This document shows positions 55,014 through 63,871 of a stretch of DNA of 64,000 nucleotides, one piece after another. The stretch spans positions 372,001 to 436,000 of the forward strand of contig JADJJT010000002.1 of the NCBI GenBank assembly GCA_016706405.1, given 5' to 3'. Origin of the DNA: Sphingobacteriales bacterium. GTDB taxonomy: Bacteria; Bacteroidota; Bacteroidia; Chitinophagales; UBA2359. The notes under the pieces were generated by a model that did no database searches, was not told where the DNA came from, and worked only from the letters and a program-made list of their open reading frames with translations. The position numbers and the translations under genes are program-made. Every line of letters starts with the position of its first letter. The first letter of the stretch is position 1.

Positions 55014-56612
55014 TTATTGTTTGCTGTTAGTATAACCTTTATTGAGTAAAAAAGTTTGCCAGCCTTCCAATAATTCGCCTTTTAACACCCTTGGAAACTT
55101 GTGCTGCCCCCCTAATTTGCCGCGCATTTGCATCCACTCGTAAAAGGTGTTTATAGGTAGTAGTTGCACGCGCACTTCTTTAATGGCCGAGGTGCGTTCA
55201 ACGGCATAATCGTCGTTAATGGTTTTCAAATATTGGTCAATATAAGTGGCGGCAATGTTTGGGTCAATAGGTTGTTGGCAGCCCAAATACCACTGGTGGG
55301 CATACGAATTGCCGCAGGGCACGCCGGCTACAGTAAATTCGGGAATAACTGCATTAAGTTGCCGTTCGGTATGCACTATGGCCTGGCTAAGGTTGTCAAC
55401 AGATAAATGTTCGCCGCACAGGCTTAAAAAATGTTTGGTCCGGCCGGTAACAATAATTTCGGCATTTTTTACATTGGTAAAACGTATGGTGTCGCCAATA
55501 GTATAGCGCCAGGCTCCGGCGCAGGTACTCATTACTATGGCATAATCAATGCCTTCTGTTACTTCATTAATAAACTGGGTTTGAGGATTTGGTTTGAGCG
55601 TGCCGTTGGCATCAAAATTGGTATCGTTAAAGGGTATAAATTCAAAAAAAATACCATTATTAAGCACCATTTTCATGGCTGTGGTATTGGGCTGGTTTTG
55701 AAAAGCAATAAATCCCTCAGACGACAAATAGGTATCAATAGTTACTAATTGGTGGTGTGTCAGTTGTTTAAATACACTACGGTACGGCTCGAAAGAAACA
55801 CCACCATGTACTAAAACGTGTAAATTAGGCCAAATTTGGTGTATGTGCCCTATATTATGGCGTTTAATTATTGCCTGCATTAATAGTTGCACCCACGAGG
55901 GCACACCGCAAATAGTACCAATATCCCAGTTTGGGGCTAAGCGGGCTATTTCGTCAATTCGTTCGTTCCAGTTGGGCATACTAGCAATGCGTTGCCCCGG
56001 CTTATAAAAATTGCCAATCCAAAATGGCACTTGGCTAGCTAAAATTCCGCTTAAATCGCCCTCTTTATAATATAAATGGGTAGGTAGTTTTGTGCAGCCG
56101 CCTAAAACTAAAATTTGTTTTTCGAAAAAATTATTGGGCAAATTAAAATGGGTTAAATTCATAAACTGCCTGATATTGGCTTGTTGCATGGCGCGCATCA
56201 TGGCTTTGGTAATAGGTATGCGTTTGCTGGGTGCGCCTGCTGTGCCCGAGCTGAGGGCAAAATAATTTACGCTTCCGGGCCATGTTATGTTTTCGGGTGG
56301 GGGTTGGTTTGGTTTCCAGTTGTGGTAGCCATGCCACCATTCGTTAAACAGTTTGTCGTAGTCAAAAACAGGTATGGTCTGTTTATATGCTTGGGCTAAG
56401 TTTTGCGCCTGCAATAACTTGCTAAAATGATAATACTGACCAAACCCTGTCCACTGGGCTTTTGAAATTAGTTTTTTTAATACTTTTTTTTGCAAATCCC
56501 AAGGCGAGGGGGCTGCTAATAAATTTGGCAGTGTGCGAGTATTAACGGCGGCATCTCCTAATTCGAGACCCTTTTTAATAAATAATCCGGATAAAGCCAT
56601 GAGGTAGGGCAT
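55014..56612 (-). CDS. GH3 auxin-responsive promoter family (adenylating) protein
   Basis: A 532-residue cytosolic protein matching the bacterial GH3-like group. Visible features include YFALSSGTAGAPSKRIPITKAMMRAM (ATP-binding motif), YLSSEGFIAFQ, CAGAWRYTIGDTIRFT and VTGRTKHFLSLCGEHLS, equivalent to the three adenylation motifs of GH3 acyl-acid amido synthetases. Plant GH3 join acyl acids to amino acids; bacterial substrates are mostly unknown. It stands alone. A minus-strand TATATTTG at 56681-56674 lies 62 bases upstream. Confidence 0.85.
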   Translation of the reverse strand: MPYLMALSGLFIKKGLELGDAAVNTRTLPNLLAAPSPWDLQKKVLKKLISKAQWTGFGQYYHFSKLLQAQNLAQAYKQTIPVFDYDKLFNEWWHGYHNWKPNQPPPENITWPGSVNYFALSSGTAGAPSKRIPITKAMMRAMQQANIRQFMNLTHFNLPNNFFEKQILVLGGCTKLPTHLYYKEGDLSGILASQVPFWIGNFYKPGQRIASMPNWNERIDEIARLAPNWDIGTICGVPSWVQLLMQAIIKRHNIGHIHQIWPNLHVLVHGGVSFEPYRSVFKQLTHHQLVTIDTYLSSEGFIAFQNQPNTTAMKMVLNNGIFFEFIPFNDTNFDANGTLKPNPQTQFINEVTEGIDYAIVMSTCAGAWRYTIGDTIRFTNVKNAEIIVTGRTKHFLSLCGEHLSVDNLSQAIVHTERQLNAVIPEFTVAGVPCGNSYAHQWYLGCQQPIDPNIAATYIDQYLKTINDDYAVERTSAIKEVRVQLLPINTFYEWMQMRGKLGGQHKFPRVLKGELLEGWQTFLLNKGYTNSKQ

Positions 56613-56917
56613 CTAAGTTGGGTTAACTGAACTATAGTTTAACTGTGTGAAAGGTATTTTAATGAGTGCTTCACAAATATACTGCTAATTAGTATTATTT
56701 AGACGTTCTCTGATGGTTTGTTTAGTAAAAAATTTAAAAAATATAGTAAATTTAAACAGCATATTAACTAAACAGAATGTTTCTTAATCCGGATGAATTA
56801 TTTCACCCAAACTTGAATTTTGCGTTTAAATGCCTGCAAACGTTTAACTCTGGGTAAAAATGTGTAATTTTGCTTCTTGTTATTGTTTTTTATAAGATTC
56901 ACAGCTTAATTGTTAGT
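56613..56917. other. Divergent promoter region between GH3 and PorP/SprF genes
   Basis: About 305 bases with the GH3 -7 box (56674-56681, minus) and the PorP/SprF -7 box TAATTTTG (56865-56872, plus), plus one ATCCGGAT near 56788. No gene seen. Confidence 0.5.
56865..56872 (+). promoter_or_regulatory. -7 box (TAATTTTG) for the second PorP/SprF gene
   Basis: TAATTTTG at 56865-56872 places the transcript start near 56878, downstream of an in-frame TTG at 56870; translation therefore must begin at ATG 56918. Confidence 0.5.
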
Positions 56918-57862
56918 ATGCGTTTAGTATTGTGCTTTGGCGTTGTTATTTTTTTACTTGGTTTAGTTAGCAGTAATACGGCTTTTGCCCAGCAAGATGC
57001 CCAATACACTCACTATATGTTTAATAGTTTGGCCTTTAACCCTGGCTATGCCGGCACACGCGGCGCACTTAACTTTACCGCCTTGGGGCGATTTCAGTGG
57101 GTAGGCGTTGAGGGGGCACCTAAAACCTTTGTATTAAGCGGACATAGCCCAATTACAAACCAAAACATGGGCGTAGGCGGCTGGGTCGAAACCGATAGAA
57201 TTGGGGTGCATAACCGCACCAGTTTATTTGGCAATTATGCCTATCATTTACCGGTTAGCGAGCAAAATACCCTTTCCTTGGGTTTAACCGCCGGCTTTTG
57301 GCACTACGCCTCAAACTGGGGCAATGCGGGCAATATATTAAACCCCGATGACCCAAACGCCATAAACGAATCGAGTAAAATTTTACCCAATTTTGGCTTG
57401 GGCGCATTTTTTTATGGCGAAAACTATTATGCCGGATTGTCGGCCCCACATATTTTAGCCCAAAAATTAGACGAAATAGCCCTTGAAGCCAAACAATTTT
57501 TACACCTCTATTTAACAGGCGGCTATTTGTTCCCGCTTAGCGAAAAATTACAGTTAATGCCAACCGCCTTAGTAAAAATGACACCTAACAGTTCGCCTGT
57601 TACTTTTGATGTTAATGCTAACCTTATTTTTGACAACAAATTTGGCATAGGTGTAGGCTACCGCAACTCAGACGCCATAGACGTTATGTTGCAATTTAAC
57701 CACAAACAACTGCGCATAGGCTATGCCTACGACCTAACCCTAAGCCAACTTAAAACTTTTGGCAGCGGCTCGCACGAGATTATGCTGGGTATTGACCTTG
57801 GCAATAAAGGTAATGATGATTTTGGCAGCGATGGGAAAGTATTAAGCCCGAGATTTTTTTAG
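56918..57862 (+). CDS. PorP/SprF family type IX secretion outer-membrane protein
   Basis: 314 residues from the ATG at 56918. Signal peptide ending NTAFAQ, then QDAQYTHYMFNSLAFNPGYAGTRGALNFTALGRFQWVGVEGAPKTF, the typical PorP/SprF start; the C-terminus has LRIGYAYDLTLSQLKTFGSGSHEIMLGIDL and ends RFF. A cargo-specific barrel partner of T9SS. It is far from its paralogue at 36647 and no cargo gene adjoins, except the OmpA protein ~3 kb upstream. Confidence 0.9.
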   Translation: MRLVLCFGVVIFLLGLVSSNTAFAQQDAQYTHYMFNSLAFNPGYAGTRGALNFTALGRFQWVGVEGAPKTFVLSGHSPITNQNMGVGGWVETDRIGVHNRTSLFGNYAYHLPVSEQNTLSLGLTAGFWHYASNWGNAGNILNPDDPNAINESSKILPNFGLGAFFYGENYYAGLSAPHILAQKLDEIALEAKQFLHLYLTGGYLFPLSEKLQLMPTALVKMTPNSSPVTFDVNANLIFDNKFGIGVGYRNSDAIDVMLQFNHKQLRIGYAYDLTLSQLKTFGSGSHEIMLGIDLGNKGNDDFGSDGKVLSPRFF

Positions 57863-57895
57863 AAAGAAACTGGCCAAATAAATTATTTTTTCACT

Positions 57896-57942
57896 TCCGG
57901 ATGTGGTGCATTTGCCAACAGCACTTCATCCGGATTTTTTTT
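57896..57942 (+). terminator. Terminator with TCCGGATG/CATCCGGA stem
   Basis: TCCGGATG (57896-57903) pairs with CATCCGGA (57927-57934); an inner TGGTGC/GCA pairing shortens the loop; eight T follow. It ends the PorP/SprF transcript. Confidence 0.75.
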
Positions 57943-58023
57943 GCCTAATCAAACCCGGCTTGAATTAGGACGAAAGACTTCTATTTATAAATCTAAAAAA
58001 TAGTAAAAATTAGCATTAAATCG

Positions 58024-58031
58024 TAAATTTG
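58024..58031 (+). promoter_or_regulatory. -7 box (TAAATTTG) for nadC
   Basis: Exact match 22 bases before the nadC ATG at 58054. Confidence 0.45.
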
Positions 58032-58053
58032 CACTCCACTAAAAAACCTGTTT

Positions 58054-58908
58054 ATGTTGGTATCGCCCGATGTTTTAGATAAGTTTATAGAACAAATATT
58101 AGCCGAAGATGTGCGCGAAGGCGACCATACTTCAAACGCTTGTATTCCGGAATTTGCCGAGGGTAAAGCGCGCCTATTGGTAAAACAATCCGGAATATTG
58201 GCCGGAGTTGCCGTTGCCGAACGCATTTTTCATAAAGTAAGCCCCCATTTGGCCTTGCAAATTTACTTGCTCGATGGCACCCCTATTGAACCCGGCAACA
58301 TAGCATTTGAAGTGAGCGGGCCTATACGCAGTATTTTATTAGCCGAACGAATGGTACTAAATTGTATGCAGCGCATGAGCGGCGTAGCCACCCTAACCAA
58401 CCAATATGTTAAGGCAATTGCTGGCACCAAAGCCAAAATTCTCGACACCCGCAAAACGACACCCGGCATCCGTTTTCTCGAAAAATGGGCAGTGCGCATA
58501 GGCGGCGGCTATAATCACCGCTTTGGCTTGTACGATATGCTAATGATTAAAGACAACCACCACGATTTTTGTGGCGGTATTACCAAAGCTGTATCAGCAG
58601 CCCAAAAATATTTAACCGAAAAAGGATTATCGCATTTAAAAATTGAATTGGAAGTGCGCAATTTAACCGAGTTAGAAGAAGCACTTGCCGTAGGCCAAAT
58701 TAACCGCATTATGTTCGACAATTTTACCCCCGAACTAACCCGCCAGGCCGTACAAATGGTAAATGGTCGCTACGAAACCGAGTCTTCGGGGGGTATTACC
58801 CTGCAAACCATTGCTGCCTACGCCCAAACGGGTGTCGATTTTATATCGGTGGGCGCACTTACCCACTCAAGCCAAAGTTTAGACTTAAGTTTAAAGGCAT
58901 TCACCTAA
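58054..58908 (+). CDS. nadC: Nicotinate-nucleotide pyrophosphorylase (carboxylating)
   Basis: A 284-residue quinolinate phosphoribosyltransferase making nicotinate mononucleotide from quinolinate and PRPP in NAD synthesis. Family signatures: EGDHTS, ERMVLNCMQRMSGVAT, ILDTRKTTPGIRFLEKWAVRIGGGYNHRFGLYDMLMIKDNH, and ESSGGITLQTIAAYAQTGVDFISVGALTHS. The usual EKYAV is EKWAV here. Length normal. nadA and nadB are not adjacent. Confidence 0.96.
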   Translation: MLVSPDVLDKFIEQILAEDVREGDHTSNACIPEFAEGKARLLVKQSGILAGVAVAERIFHKVSPHLALQIYLLDGTPIEPGNIAFEVSGPIRSILLAERMVLNCMQRMSGVATLTNQYVKAIAGTKAKILDTRKTTPGIRFLEKWAVRIGGGYNHRFGLYDMLMIKDNHHDFCGGITKAVSAAQKYLTEKGLSHLKIELEVRNLTELEEALAVGQINRIMFDNFTPELTRQAVQMVNGRYETESSGGITLQTIAAYAQTGVDFISVGALTHSSQSLDLSLKAFT

Positions 58909-59018
58909 CAAACCCAATAAATGAATGCAATAAGGTGAAATTGCCCGATACTGTTTAATTTTTAAGCGACAACCAAAACCAATTAGCTACACATCAACGA
59001 ATTACTATTACTACTGCC

Positions 59019-61039
59019 ATGATAAGTCGAAAATCGGCCAATAACCCGCCACATGTTACCGCTACTGCATCGCAATGGCTACATTTTGGGCTATTATGCA
59101 AGCGACTGCTTATTGTAATGGCTATTTACACAATTTTGCGCCTTGCCTTTTTTGGCTACAATATAGGCTTGTTCCCTAATGTTGGGTTGGCTAAATTATT
59201 ATACATTTGTTTTCATGGCTTGCGGTTCGATATTTCGGCCATTTTGTACGTTAATGCTTTGTTTGTTGTCGGCCATTTATTGCCTTTCCCTTTTCGCAAA
59301 TACAAAGCCTATCAAATAGGGTTAAAAATACTGTTTTTTGTATTTAATTTGCCCGCCTTATTTTTTGCCGTTACCGACCTTGAGTTTTACAAGTACCAGC
59401 TTAAACGCGCCGATATAGGTATTTTAGGCACCGCCAAAGATTTTGCCTTGCGCCTTGGGCAGGTTTTCCGCGATTTTTGGTTTTTATTTATTCTTGGTTT
59501 TTTATTATTTTGGGCTATTGCCCGCATTTATAAAAGTACAGCCCCTAAAACCTACCAAATGCCCCATAAATGGTTAGCACAAATTGCTATTTTTATATTG
59601 GGTATTGGACTTACTATTTTAGGTATGCGAGGTGGCGTATCGTTAAAACCCATTAAACCACTAACTGCCGCTTATTACGTAGAGCAAAATTTAGTGCCAA
59701 TTGTAAACAACACCCCGTTTAATATTATTCATTCGATTGCCCGAAAAAATATCGTTGAACCGACTTATTTTAGCCCTCAACAGTTAGACAGTTTGTGTAA
59801 TATCTATTTTTATCCGGAAGAAAAAAGCAAGTTTAAGCCACAAAACGTTGTAATACTTATTGTTGAAAGCTTTTCGTCAATTTACACCGGATTAAATCCT
59901 TCCGGAAAATCATATACCCCGTTTTTAGACAGTTTGGCACAAAAAGGCCTACTATGTACTAATGCGTTTTCGAACGGAAAACAAAGCAACCAAGGCGTAC
60001 CGGCCATATTGGCAAGTTTGCCCGTTTTGATGCACGACCCCTATATTGCCTCGAACTACCAACAAAGTTGGATTTTAGGTATTCCGGGTTTATTGAAAAG
60101 AAGGGCTACGAGTCGGCATTTTTTCATGGCGCACAAAACGGCTCTTTCAATTTCGACAGTTTTGCAAAATCGGAGGGTTTTGACCACTATTACGGTCGCC
60201 GCGAGTATAATAACGATGCCGATTTCGATGGCACCTGGGGCATTTTTGACGGCCCATTTTTACAGTTTAGTGCCGAAAAAATAAATCAGTTAAAACCACC
60301 ATTTGTAGCGTCAATATTTACTTTGTCGTCTCACCAGCCTTATGCTTTGCCGCCCGGCTTTGAAGGGCGGTTTAAGGGCGATGAATTGTTGCAAAGTGTA
60401 GGTTATGCCGATTATGCCTTAGAACAATTTTTTGAAACCGTAAAAAAACAACCTTGGTACAAAAATACTTTATTTGTGTTGGTGGCCGACCATTGTGGCC
60501 CAACGATTTCGGTTGGCAATAAAACCCATGTTGGCCGATTTATGATTCCGATTGTATTTTATCATCCGGAAGATAAAAGTTTGGCAGGCAAACGTATCGA
60601 TTTTGTAACCCAACAATCAGACATTTTACCTTCGGTAATGGATTATCTTAATTATGACCTGCCTTATTCGGCATTTGGGCATAGTTTTTTGAGCCCCGAT
60701 TCGAGTATTGTAAGGTGTGCATTTAATTTTCAAGACAATACCTACCAATATATTACCAACGACTACGCGCTGCAATTTGACGGCGAAGAAATTGCTGGCT
60801 TATACGCTTACAAAACAGATAGTTTAGAGGCTAATAATTTATTGTTAGTTGGCGATAGTTTGGCGAATCCGGAATTCCGGAAAATTGCCGATAGCTTATT
60901 GGTACCGCTCAAAGCTGTTATTCAACGTCATAATTCGGCCATGATTCGCAACCAATTGCTTCCGCCCGAAACTATGCCTAAACGCAAAAGTAAAAAAAGT
61001 AAAACTACTACATCGGCGGGGGCAGTCAAAAAAAAGTAG
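59019..61039 (+). CDS. LTA synthase-like sulfatase membrane protein, frameshifted near 60096
   Basis: Two overlapping frames (59019-60284 and 60068-61039) join into a 673-residue protein if one A is added to the A4 run at 60096-60099; the join reads GIPGLLKKKGYESAFFHGAQNGSFNFDSF. N-terminal five-helix membrane domain (~30-210); extracytoplasmic alkaline-phosphatase-fold domain with VVILIVESFSSIYTG, a nucleophile region NGKQSNQGVPAILASLP, GRREYNNDADFDGTWGIFD, VADHCGPT and KTHVGRFMIPIVFYHPE. Such Bacteroidota proteins act as phosphoglycerol or phosphoethanolamine transferases. The C-terminus is Lys-rich. It ends 19 bases from the convergent neighbour. Confidence 0.83.
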
Positions 61040-61058
61040 TGCCTGTTCAATTAATGTA

Positions 61059-62543
61059 TTAAGCCCAGCGGCGTTTTTTTGCGCCTTGTGCGGCATTAAT
61101 AGCGTGTTCAATTTGGGTTAGTTGTTTAAGCGCCCAGGTTTTGCTGTGTAAATAAGTAGTGTCGGTTTCAATAAATGTTTGTAGCTGCTGATAGCGTTTG
61201 TTGCTGTACTGGTTTTTTAATTTTAGTAATTTGGGCAATAACCATAACATGTTTGGAATGTATTTTGCATGGTGCTCGGCTAACTCGGGGTGGTTTTTAG
61301 CGGTGTTTTTATAGGCATCGAGGGTTAATTCAAAGGCGTCGTCGTTATTGGTTTCAAAATAAGCATACATTAACAGCAATTTGGTATCGAAATAGCCATT
61401 TTCAATAAACGGCTCGGCGTTGGCCAACAAAGCAATGGCCTCGTGCAACTCGCCTTGGGCCAATAAAAGTCGCCCTTGGGCAAACAGTTGGTAGGCTTGT
61501 TGCGTGGCGGGGTTAGGCCAGTATTTTATATTTTCGGCAATAAACTGCAGAACCCAATTTTTACTGCGCAATTTTTGCCCTTCTAACACAATATTATCAA
61601 ATAAATTGGCAGGAATATGTCCTTGCATCGCTACCATATCCGGATATGCCTCTAAATACAGTTTAAAAAGTTCTTCGTGCAAAACCGGGGTAAGCGGTTG
61701 TTTAAATTGCATTTGTTTTAAGTAATTGCTCAATAAGGTGTTAATATTAAGTTTTATATTCCATGTAAACACCGATTTATATAATTCGTAAGTTTGTTTT
61801 AACAGCCCGTAATTTTGCCAATTTGGTTGTTCCATCATAGCAATACCGTAATAATAAGCCAACAAATTAGGGTTGTTATTTGTTGTTGCTTCGTTGGGGT
61901 TAAAGGTGGTAATAATTTGGTTTAAAACTGTTAAGTCAATGGGTGTATGGCGTGCCACTTGCAACAAATTAAGCGCTTGCATTTTGGTTTCCATAGATAA
62001 ATTCCAATTGAGCAGCGCAACGGTCTGAAGGTTGTTTTGTACAATTTTACTGTATTTTTCGAATGCCGATGTTGCCAAATAAATTTGACATAATCCTATA
62101 TTTATTTTTAATTGGTTATAGTATGTATGTGCATCGGGCTGGTGTTCAGTGGTTAAATTTTGGTGTAGCTGTAAAAGCTTTTTTTCGGCGGTTTTGTAGT
62201 CTTTCCGGTAAATTAATTGGTTTACTAAATACAGCTCGGCATCAACAGGCAGTAACTCAAGATTTATTTGTTGTAAAAACGATTCAAACAAAGCCATTAC
62301 ATCTGAAATTAAATTATGCCAGGTTCCGGAATGAAAAGCCTTATCCGGATAAATTTTTTTGAATAGTTTTTCGCGATTAATTTTGGCCGGCTCAAACTTG
62401 GGGTAAAATGACAATACCACCTCGCAAAAACGAATAATGGTCTTATTTTTATTGAAAAATGGCGATTGCACAAAATCGGCAAATCGTTTTATTGTTTTGT
62501 CGTCTAAGGTTTTTAAAAGTGCAATTAATTTTGTATTTTCCAT
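61059..62543 (-). CDS. Helical-repeat protein of unknown function
   Basis: 494 residues from the Met at 62543 (MENTKLIALLKTLDDKTIKRFADFVQSPFFNKNKTIIRF); an upstream in-frame reading adds 47 unrelated residues. The start pattern and the phrase SPFFNKNK recur in a family of Bacteroidota cytosolic proteins. The rest is TPR-like helical repeats. Function unknown. Confidence 0.7.
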   Translation of the reverse strand: MENTKLIALLKTLDDKTIKRFADFVQSPFFNKNKTIIRFCEVVLSFYPKFEPAKINREKLFKKIYPDKAFHSGTWHNLISDVMALFESFLQQINLELLPVDAELYLVNQLIYRKDYKTAEKKLLQLHQNLTTEHQPDAHTYYNQLKINIGLCQIYLATSAFEKYSKIVQNNLQTVALLNWNLSMETKMQALNLLQVARHTPIDLTVLNQIITTFNPNEATTNNNPNLLAYYYGIAMMEQPNWQNYGLLKQTYELYKSVFTWNIKLNINTLLSNYLKQMQFKQPLTPVLHEELFKLYLEAYPDMVAMQGHIPANLFDNIVLEGQKLRSKNWVLQFIAENIKYWPNPATQQAYQLFAQGRLLLAQGELHEAIALLANAEPFIENGYFDTKLLLMYAYFETNNDDAFELTLDAYKNTAKNHPELAEHHAKYIPNMLWLLPKLLKLKNQYSNKRYQQLQTFIETDTTYLHSKTWALKQLTQIEHAINAAQGAKKRRWA

Positions 62544-62742
62544 TTGTTTATTATATCGTACAATTCCTGTTTGCCTACTTAAATTTTCTGAGCAATCTAA
62601 ATAAAAGGTAAATTTACAACAAACAAAATAATTAAATCTACGAATGAATAGTAACTGATAATAAAAAATAACTAATCCGTTCAAAAACAGCGTAAATAAT
62701 ATAGTTCAAACATTAAAAGAGTTAAAATACCAATACCTTTAC

Positions 62743-62750
62743 TACCTTTG
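62743..62750 (+). promoter_or_regulatory. -7 box (TACCTTTG) for the 62.8 kb gene
   Basis: Exact TAnnTTTG match about 70 bases before the ATG at 62819. Confidence 0.45.
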
Positions 62751-62818
62751 CCTAAATAATTTATATTTTTTATTTCACTTTAAACCGAATCTAGAACAAC
62801 AAATTAAATTATATTTTT

Positions 62819-63682
62819 ATGAATAAAATTGTTTACCTTCGTTTTCATTCTTTGGTGCTGCTAATATTTGCGGTAGCATTGATTTCATTAAGCAATACGT
62901 CATTTGCCGGCGGCGGCTGGACGAGAGATAAAGGCAAAGGGTTTGCCCAAATTGGGTTTAACAATATTACTTATACCACCACCTATTTAGACGATGGCAG
63001 TTTAGGCACTACCGATAACCTAACGCGCGAAATTACCGACCAAACCCTGCAATTGTATGCTGAGTATGGGCTTACCAACAATATAACCTTATTGCTTAAC
63101 GCGCCCTACAAACTTACCGAAGCCAAAAAAATAGGAGCAAGCCCCAGACCCGAAGGCAGTTTAAATGGCGTGGGCAATATTAGCGTTGGCGGCAAATACG
63201 GAATTTTAAAAGGCAAAATCAATTTAGCTGCTACCCTTAGGTACGATGCCCAAACGGCAAAAGCCGATGAACTAACCGGCCTGCGCACCGGTTACGATGC
63301 CTCAGTAATTGCACCCGGCGTAGCAATTGGCTTGGGCGGTAACAAATGGCATGTTGGTGGCGATGCTAATTTTAATATCCGGACGAATGGTTATAGCACC
63401 GATATTAGTGCCATTATTGAAGGCGGCTACCGAATTTTAAAACCTGTTTTGTTAATGGCAGTCTTAGATATGCGCAAAAGTTTTAAAAATGGCAGCGTTG
63501 TTGATTTTAACCAAACAACCGAACTTTATACCGATGACCAAGAATTTATGGCCTTTGGAGGCAAACTTAATATTGACATTGCCGCCGGATTTGGATTAAA
63601 TCTTTGGGGTTATGGCGCTTTAGCAGGTCGCAAAGTGCCAGCAGCACCCTCTATTGGTGCCGGACTTTGTTACACGTGGTAA
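62819..63682 (+). CDS. Outer-membrane beta-barrel protein (phenol-degradation MetA-like/porin-like)
   Basis: A 287-residue exported protein; signal peptide ending TSFAG. Mature sequence GGWTRDKGKGFAQIGFNNI...LQLYAEYGLTNNITLLLNAPYK...GNISVGGKYGIL resembles the transporter family annotated as MetA-pathway of phenol degradation, a DUF of 12-16 strand barrels. It ends in CYTW, an aromatic terminal residue as expected for an outer-membrane barrel. Substrate unknown. Confidence 0.72.
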   Translation: MNKIVYLRFHSLVLLIFAVALISLSNTSFAGGGWTRDKGKGFAQIGFNNITYTTTYLDDGSLGTTDNLTREITDQTLQLYAEYGLTNNITLLLNAPYKLTEAKKIGASPRPEGSLNGVGNISVGGKYGILKGKINLAATLRYDAQTAKADELTGLRTGYDASVIAPGVAIGLGGNKWHVGGDANFNIRTNGYSTDISAIIEGGYRILKPVLLMAVLDMRKSFKNGSVVDFNQTTELYTDDQEFMAFGGKLNIDIAAGFGLNLWGYGALAGRKVPAAPSIGAGLCYTW

Positions 63683-63790
63683 CAATTAAAGGCGTCGCTG
63701 TTTTGTTTGGCCAAAACTTTAAAAAAGGTTCAAGTAATTCTGTATTTTAACACCAGTAATTGCTAATTAAGAATAAAGGCAAATTAAATA

Positions 63791-63835
63791 AAAAGCCATA
63801 AATTGCTATGTTTAGTAGCATTTATGGCTTTTGTC
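63791..63835. terminator. Bidirectional terminator between convergent genes
   Basis: AAAAGCCATAAATTGCTA (63791-63808) pairs with TAGCATTTATGGCTTTT (63816-63832) with a single bulge and a 7-base loop. It separates the barrel gene from the partial minus-strand gene. Confidence 0.85.
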
Positions 63836-63871
63836 GTTTGCTTTTAATTGACCGACCAAAATTATTTCGTT

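Larger units (their letters stand above)
398..63383. repeat. Highly iterated palindrome TCCGGA / ATCCGGAT, dispersed
   Basis: A manual scan found about 87 copies of TCCGGA, first at 398-403 and last at 63378-63383; about a third are the 8-mer ATCCGGAT. At roughly 40% G+C, about 9 and about 1 would be expected. Roughly 33 copies lie in the ~10.5 kb between genes (about 38% of copies in 16% of the DNA). I found none in acpP, fabF, gldJ, gldL, gldM, gldN, the 45.7 kb T9SS cargo or the IS element. Inside genes the motif is read in different frames (for example as Asn-Pro-Asp, Ile-Arg or Ser-Gly), so the constraint is on the DNA and not on the protein. Counts are by eye and approximate. Confidence 0.85.

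Noticed and set aside
56870..56917. Upstream TTG start of the second PorP/SprF gene
   Set aside because: It lies at or before the predicted transcript start and adds 16 residues before a good signal peptide.
31960..60110. Programmed -1 frameshifting at A runs
   Set aside because: The sites (C AAA AAG, T AAA AAT, C AAA AAA, G AAA AGA) do not fit an X XXY YYZ slippery heptamer, lack obvious stimulatory hairpins, and affect unrelated enzymes. Homopolymer error is simpler.
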